A DNA stretch of 64,000 nucleotides from Hyphomicrobium sp. MC1 (GTDB taxonomy: Bacteria; Pseudomonadota; Alphaproteobacteria; Rhizobiales; Hyphomicrobiaceae). The notes under the pieces were generated by a model. It saw only the letters and a program-made list of their open reading frames with translations, did not search any database and was not told the DNA's origin. Position 1 is the stretch's first letter. Each line of letters starts with the position of its first letter. The stretch is taken from positions 248,001 to 312,000 of the forward strand of contig NC_015717.1 in NCBI RefSeq assembly GCF_000253295.1, in the 5' to 3' direction. The position numbers and the translations under genes were made by a program. Positions 61,803-64,000 of the stretch are shown in pieces.

Positions 61803-61832
61803 TTGACTTGCGCCTCACGAACTTCGTTTATG
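61803..61832 (+). promoter_or_regulatory. Possible promoter of the ethanolamine ammonia-lyase gene
   Basis: TTGACT (61803-61808) and TTTATG (61827-61832) with 18 bases between, about 100 bases before the ATG at 61930. The -10 match is weak, so this is only a suggestion. Confidence 0.3.
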
Positions 61833-61929
61833 ATGTGCTCAGTCGGCCGCACATGCGTTGACGACGCCTTTAGCGGCGTGAGCGTCGCGTGTTCCGAACC
61901 GGCCAGATGAGAGCAATGAGGGCGGTGAC

Positions 61930-64000
61930 ATGGGCGAACCGAGGATCGAGCTAAAGCCTTGGCGGCAGATCGACGTTCCGGAGCCGCAGCCGGACGAGCT
62001 TTATCAGCTTTCGCTTTTCGACAAGACCTATAGCTTCCGCGGTCTGAAGGCGCTGCTCGGCGCGGCCGACTTCGACAAGGCGGGCGATCGCAATTGTGGG
62101 CTGGCAGCGAAGGACGACGTCGAGCGCGAAGCTGCGCGGACGATCCTTTCAGGTCTCACGCTGCAACATCTCTACGACCGGCCGCTGACCGACGATGAAG
62201 GTCAGGTCGATTCAGTCATGCGGATCAACTACGATATCGATCTTGCGACCTTCGCGGAGCTGGCGCCGAAGACGCTCGGCGATGTCAAAAACATGCTGCT
62301 GCGCGCGAAGTCGGCGGAAGCCAAGCGCATCGGCGGGGCGCTGACGGGCGTCATGGCGGCGGCCATCGCCAAGCTCATGGACGTGCATGAGCTTGTCTAT
62401 GCGGCGAAGAAATTGAAGCGGTCCGGCAAGGCGCGGACGCTCGTTGGCGCGCCCGGCACATTGTCGTCGCGTCTGCAACCCAACCACCCGACCGACGATC
62501 TCGATGCCATGTCGGCGCTGGTCTATACGGGCCTGTCGATGGGCTCGGGCGATGCGCTGCTCGGGCTCAATCCGGCAATCGACACGGTCGAGAACATCAC
62601 GAAGGCGCTGAAGCATCTCGACAAGCTGCGCCGCGAAACGGGCGCGCCGACGCAGATCTGCGTGCTCTCCCACGTCAAGACGCAGCTCGCGTGCCTTGAA
62701 AGCGGGGCGCCGGTCGAAATCATGTTCCAGTCGCTGGCCGGCACGGATCGCACGCTCATCGAAGAGTTCGACTGCACGGCCGACGTACTCGACCAAGCCT
62801 ATACGACGATGGCGAAGCATGGGCCGCTTGCGGGCGAAGCCGACCAGTTCATGTATTTCGAGACCGGACAGGGCAGCGAGCTGACCTACGGCAAACACAA
62901 CGACATCGACATGACGACGACGGAAGCGCTCTGCTATGGGCTGGCGCGCCGCTACGATCCGTTCATGGTCAACAACGTGACGGGCTTCATCGGGCCGGAG
63001 ACGCACCGCTCGAACTTCGAGATGATCGTGTCGAACCTGCAGGATCATTTCATGGGCAAGCTGCTCGGCCTGCCGATGGGCATGGCGCCCTGCTACACGC
63101 TGCATTCCGAGATCACGATGGAAGGTCAGCAGATCGCAGCCGAGTTGCTGACGGCTGCGGGCGCCAACTACTTCATGGACGTCTATCTCTCGATTGATCG
63201 CATGCTCGCCTATTTCGATACCTGCGGGCACGACGACCAGACGATGCGCGAAGTGCACGACCTGACGCCTGCGCCCGAGTTTCTCGAGTGGACGATTTCG
63301 CGCGGCATCTTCGTACGCAACGAAGACGGCGAGATCGAGCGCGGGCCGAACTGGGGCAATCCGAAAATCTTCTGCTCGGAGGACGAGTTCGAGCGGCTGC
63401 GCAAGAACCTGCCGGCGGCTTACGGGTTCGAGAGTGCCGGTCCGCGACCGAGCGAGCAGGTGTCGCGCGCGATCAAGGCCAACCTCGCGGCGGCGCGCGA
63501 AGCGATCTATGCCGAGGTCACGCCGGAACGCCTTGCCGGCATTGACTTCCGCCGCGTGAAGACGTCGGCCGAGAGCAAGGAGATCCACCTCTCGCATCCG
63601 GATCGCGGCGCAAAGCCTGCGGACGAGATGATCGCGGAACTCGCACCGGAAAGCGTCGACGTACAGATCATCGTGTCGGACGGGTTGAGTGCGGAAGCCG
63701 TGCATCACAACATTCCGGACCTGTTGCCCGCTTTGCTTGACGGCTTGAAGGAGCAGAGCATTTCAGCCGGCAAGCCGATCCTCGCGCCGTATGGCCGGGT
63801 GAAACTGGCGGAAGCGCTGGGCGACGCGTTACAGCCGAAGCTTGTGATCAATCTCATCGGGGAGCGGCCGGGCGGCGACGCGCTCGCCTCGCGCAGCATG
63901 TCGGCTTACATCGCGTATCGTCTCGACGATGATGCGAAGAAAGCGGCGGCGCAGTTCAGCGGCAACCCGGACGTGCGCTACGAATACACGGTGATCTCGA
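61930..64000 (+). CDS. eutBC: Ethanolamine ammonia-lyase, EutB-EutC fusion (incomplete)
   Basis: Adenosylcobalamin-dependent enzyme splitting ethanolamine into acetaldehyde and ammonia. The frame is open from ATG 61930 to the window end (690 residues so far, no stop). Residues about 1-480 match the EutB large subunit (RLQPNHPTDDLD, FQSLAGTDRTLIEEF, MYFETGQGSELTYGKHNDIDM, NNVTGFIGPETH). Residues about 500-690 match the small subunit EutC (DVQIIVSDGLSAEAVHHNIPDL, APYGRVKLAEALGDAL, INLIGERPGGDALASRSMSAYIAYRL). In E. coli these are two genes; here one chain. No other eut gene is in view. The long minus-strand frame opposite is a shadow. Confidence 0.9.
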   Translation, partial: MGEPRIELKPWRQIDVPEPQPDELYQLSLFDKTYSFRGLKALLGAADFDKAGDRNCGLAAKDDVEREAARTILSGLTLQHLYDRPLTDDEGQVDSVMRINYDIDLATFAELAPKTLGDVKNMLLRAKSAEAKRIGGALTGVMAAAIAKLMDVHELVYAAKKLKRSGKARTLVGAPGTLSSRLQPNHPTDDLDAMSALVYTGLSMGSGDALLGLNPAIDTVENITKALKHLDKLRRETGAPTQICVLSHVKTQLACLESGAPVEIMFQSLAGTDRTLIEEFDCTADVLDQAYTTMAKHGPLAGEADQFMYFETGQGSELTYGKHNDIDMTTTEALCYGLARRYDPFMVNNVTGFIGPETHRSNFEMIVSNLQDHFMGKLLGLPMGMAPCYTLHSEITMEGQQIAAELLTAAGANYFMDVYLSIDRMLAYFDTCGHDDQTMREVHDLTPAPEFLEWTISRGIFVRNEDGEIERGPNWGNPKIFCSEDEFERLRKNLPAAYGFESAGPRPSEQVSRAIKANLAAAREAIYAEVTPERLAGIDFRRVKTSAESKEIHLSHPDRGAKPADEMIAELAPESVDVQIIVSDGLSAEAVHHNIPDLLPALLDGLKEQSISAGKPILAPYGRVKLAEALGDALQPKLVINLIGERPGGDALASRSMSAYIAYRLDDDAKKAAAQFSGNPDVRYEYTVIS

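Noticed and set aside
62212..63708. 498-residue open frame on the minus strand
   Set aside because: It lies wholly opposite the EutB-EutC gene, whose translation matches the family throughout; the minus frame is Arg/His/Ala-rich nonsense caused by high GC codon bias.
1..64000. CRISPR array, insertion sequence, prophage or tRNA-associated integration site
   Set aside because: I saw no regularly spaced direct repeats, no transposase, integrase or phage structural protein, and no tRNA-like cloverleaf; reading by eye could miss a tRNA.

Overview
The window looks like chromosomal DNA of an alphaproteobacterium of the Hyphomicrobiales type, perhaps close to Hyphomicrobium. The basis is the mix of gene families: DUF2852 proteins, an extensin-like lipoprotein, OpgD, an FdhF/YdeP oxidoreductase, an NDUFS6-like zinc finger protein, and an Hsp20-Lon pair. 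This is an inference from family content, not a search result. I see no tRNA, rRNA, CRISPR array, insertion sequence or prophage.

Region 1 (1-22.05 kb) is a catabolic gene cluster. It opens inside a molybdenum hydroxylase of the CoxL/M/S type, followed by an ABC uptake operon, an aldehyde dehydrogenase, a GntR/FCD regulator, a tandem ferredoxin-fold protein, a DUF1185 'amino acid synthesis' protein, an HpaB/HpaC two-component flavin monooxygenase, a second ABC uptake system interleaved with UbiD and UbiX, a MarR regulator, an enamidase-type amidohydrolase, an outer-membrane porin of the phenol-degradation MetA type and an MFS carrier. Together they suggest import, hydroxylation, decarboxylation and hydrolytic opening of a (probably N-hetero)aromatic acid. 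No ring-cleaving dioxygenase is visible. A short palindrome TACA-N3-TGTA recurs in front of three transcription units of the cluster and may mark one regulon.

Region 2 (22.05-32.1 kb) begins with about 1 kb without a recognisable gene, then a VOC protein/MarR divergent pair, nicotinate phosphoribosyltransferase, a cobalamin riboswitch leading a TonB-dependent B12 receptor and an unrecognised membrane protein, an exported protein of unknown family, a twice-frameshifted alpha/beta hydrolase with a G10 tract, and a CDF metal exporter.

Region 3 (32.1-53.6 kb) holds mostly general functions: Lon and Hsp20, cysteine-rich exported proteins (one with a histone-H1-like tail), CreA, an FdhF/YdeP oxidoreductase with a small partner, OpgD, a GAF-GGDEF-EAL protein, a methyltransferase, a CoA transferase/glutaryl-CoA dehydrogenase pair (glutarate to crotonyl-CoA), a C26 glutamine hydrolase, MarC, Nudix, an FAD monooxygenase, a zinc finger protein and an alpha/beta hydrolase.

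Region 4 (53.6-64 kb) has envelope and small proteins: an extensin-like lipoprotein, TetR, a zinc ribbon, two DUF2852-like paralogues, a TerB-DnaJ protein, an N-acetylmuramoyl-L-alanine amidase, a phosphoethanolamine transferase, an exported pentapeptide-repeat protein, a third cysteine-rich protein and a fused EutB-EutC ethanolamine ammonia-lyase cut by the window end. The lyase needs adenosylcobalamin, which fits the B12 uptake locus in region 2.
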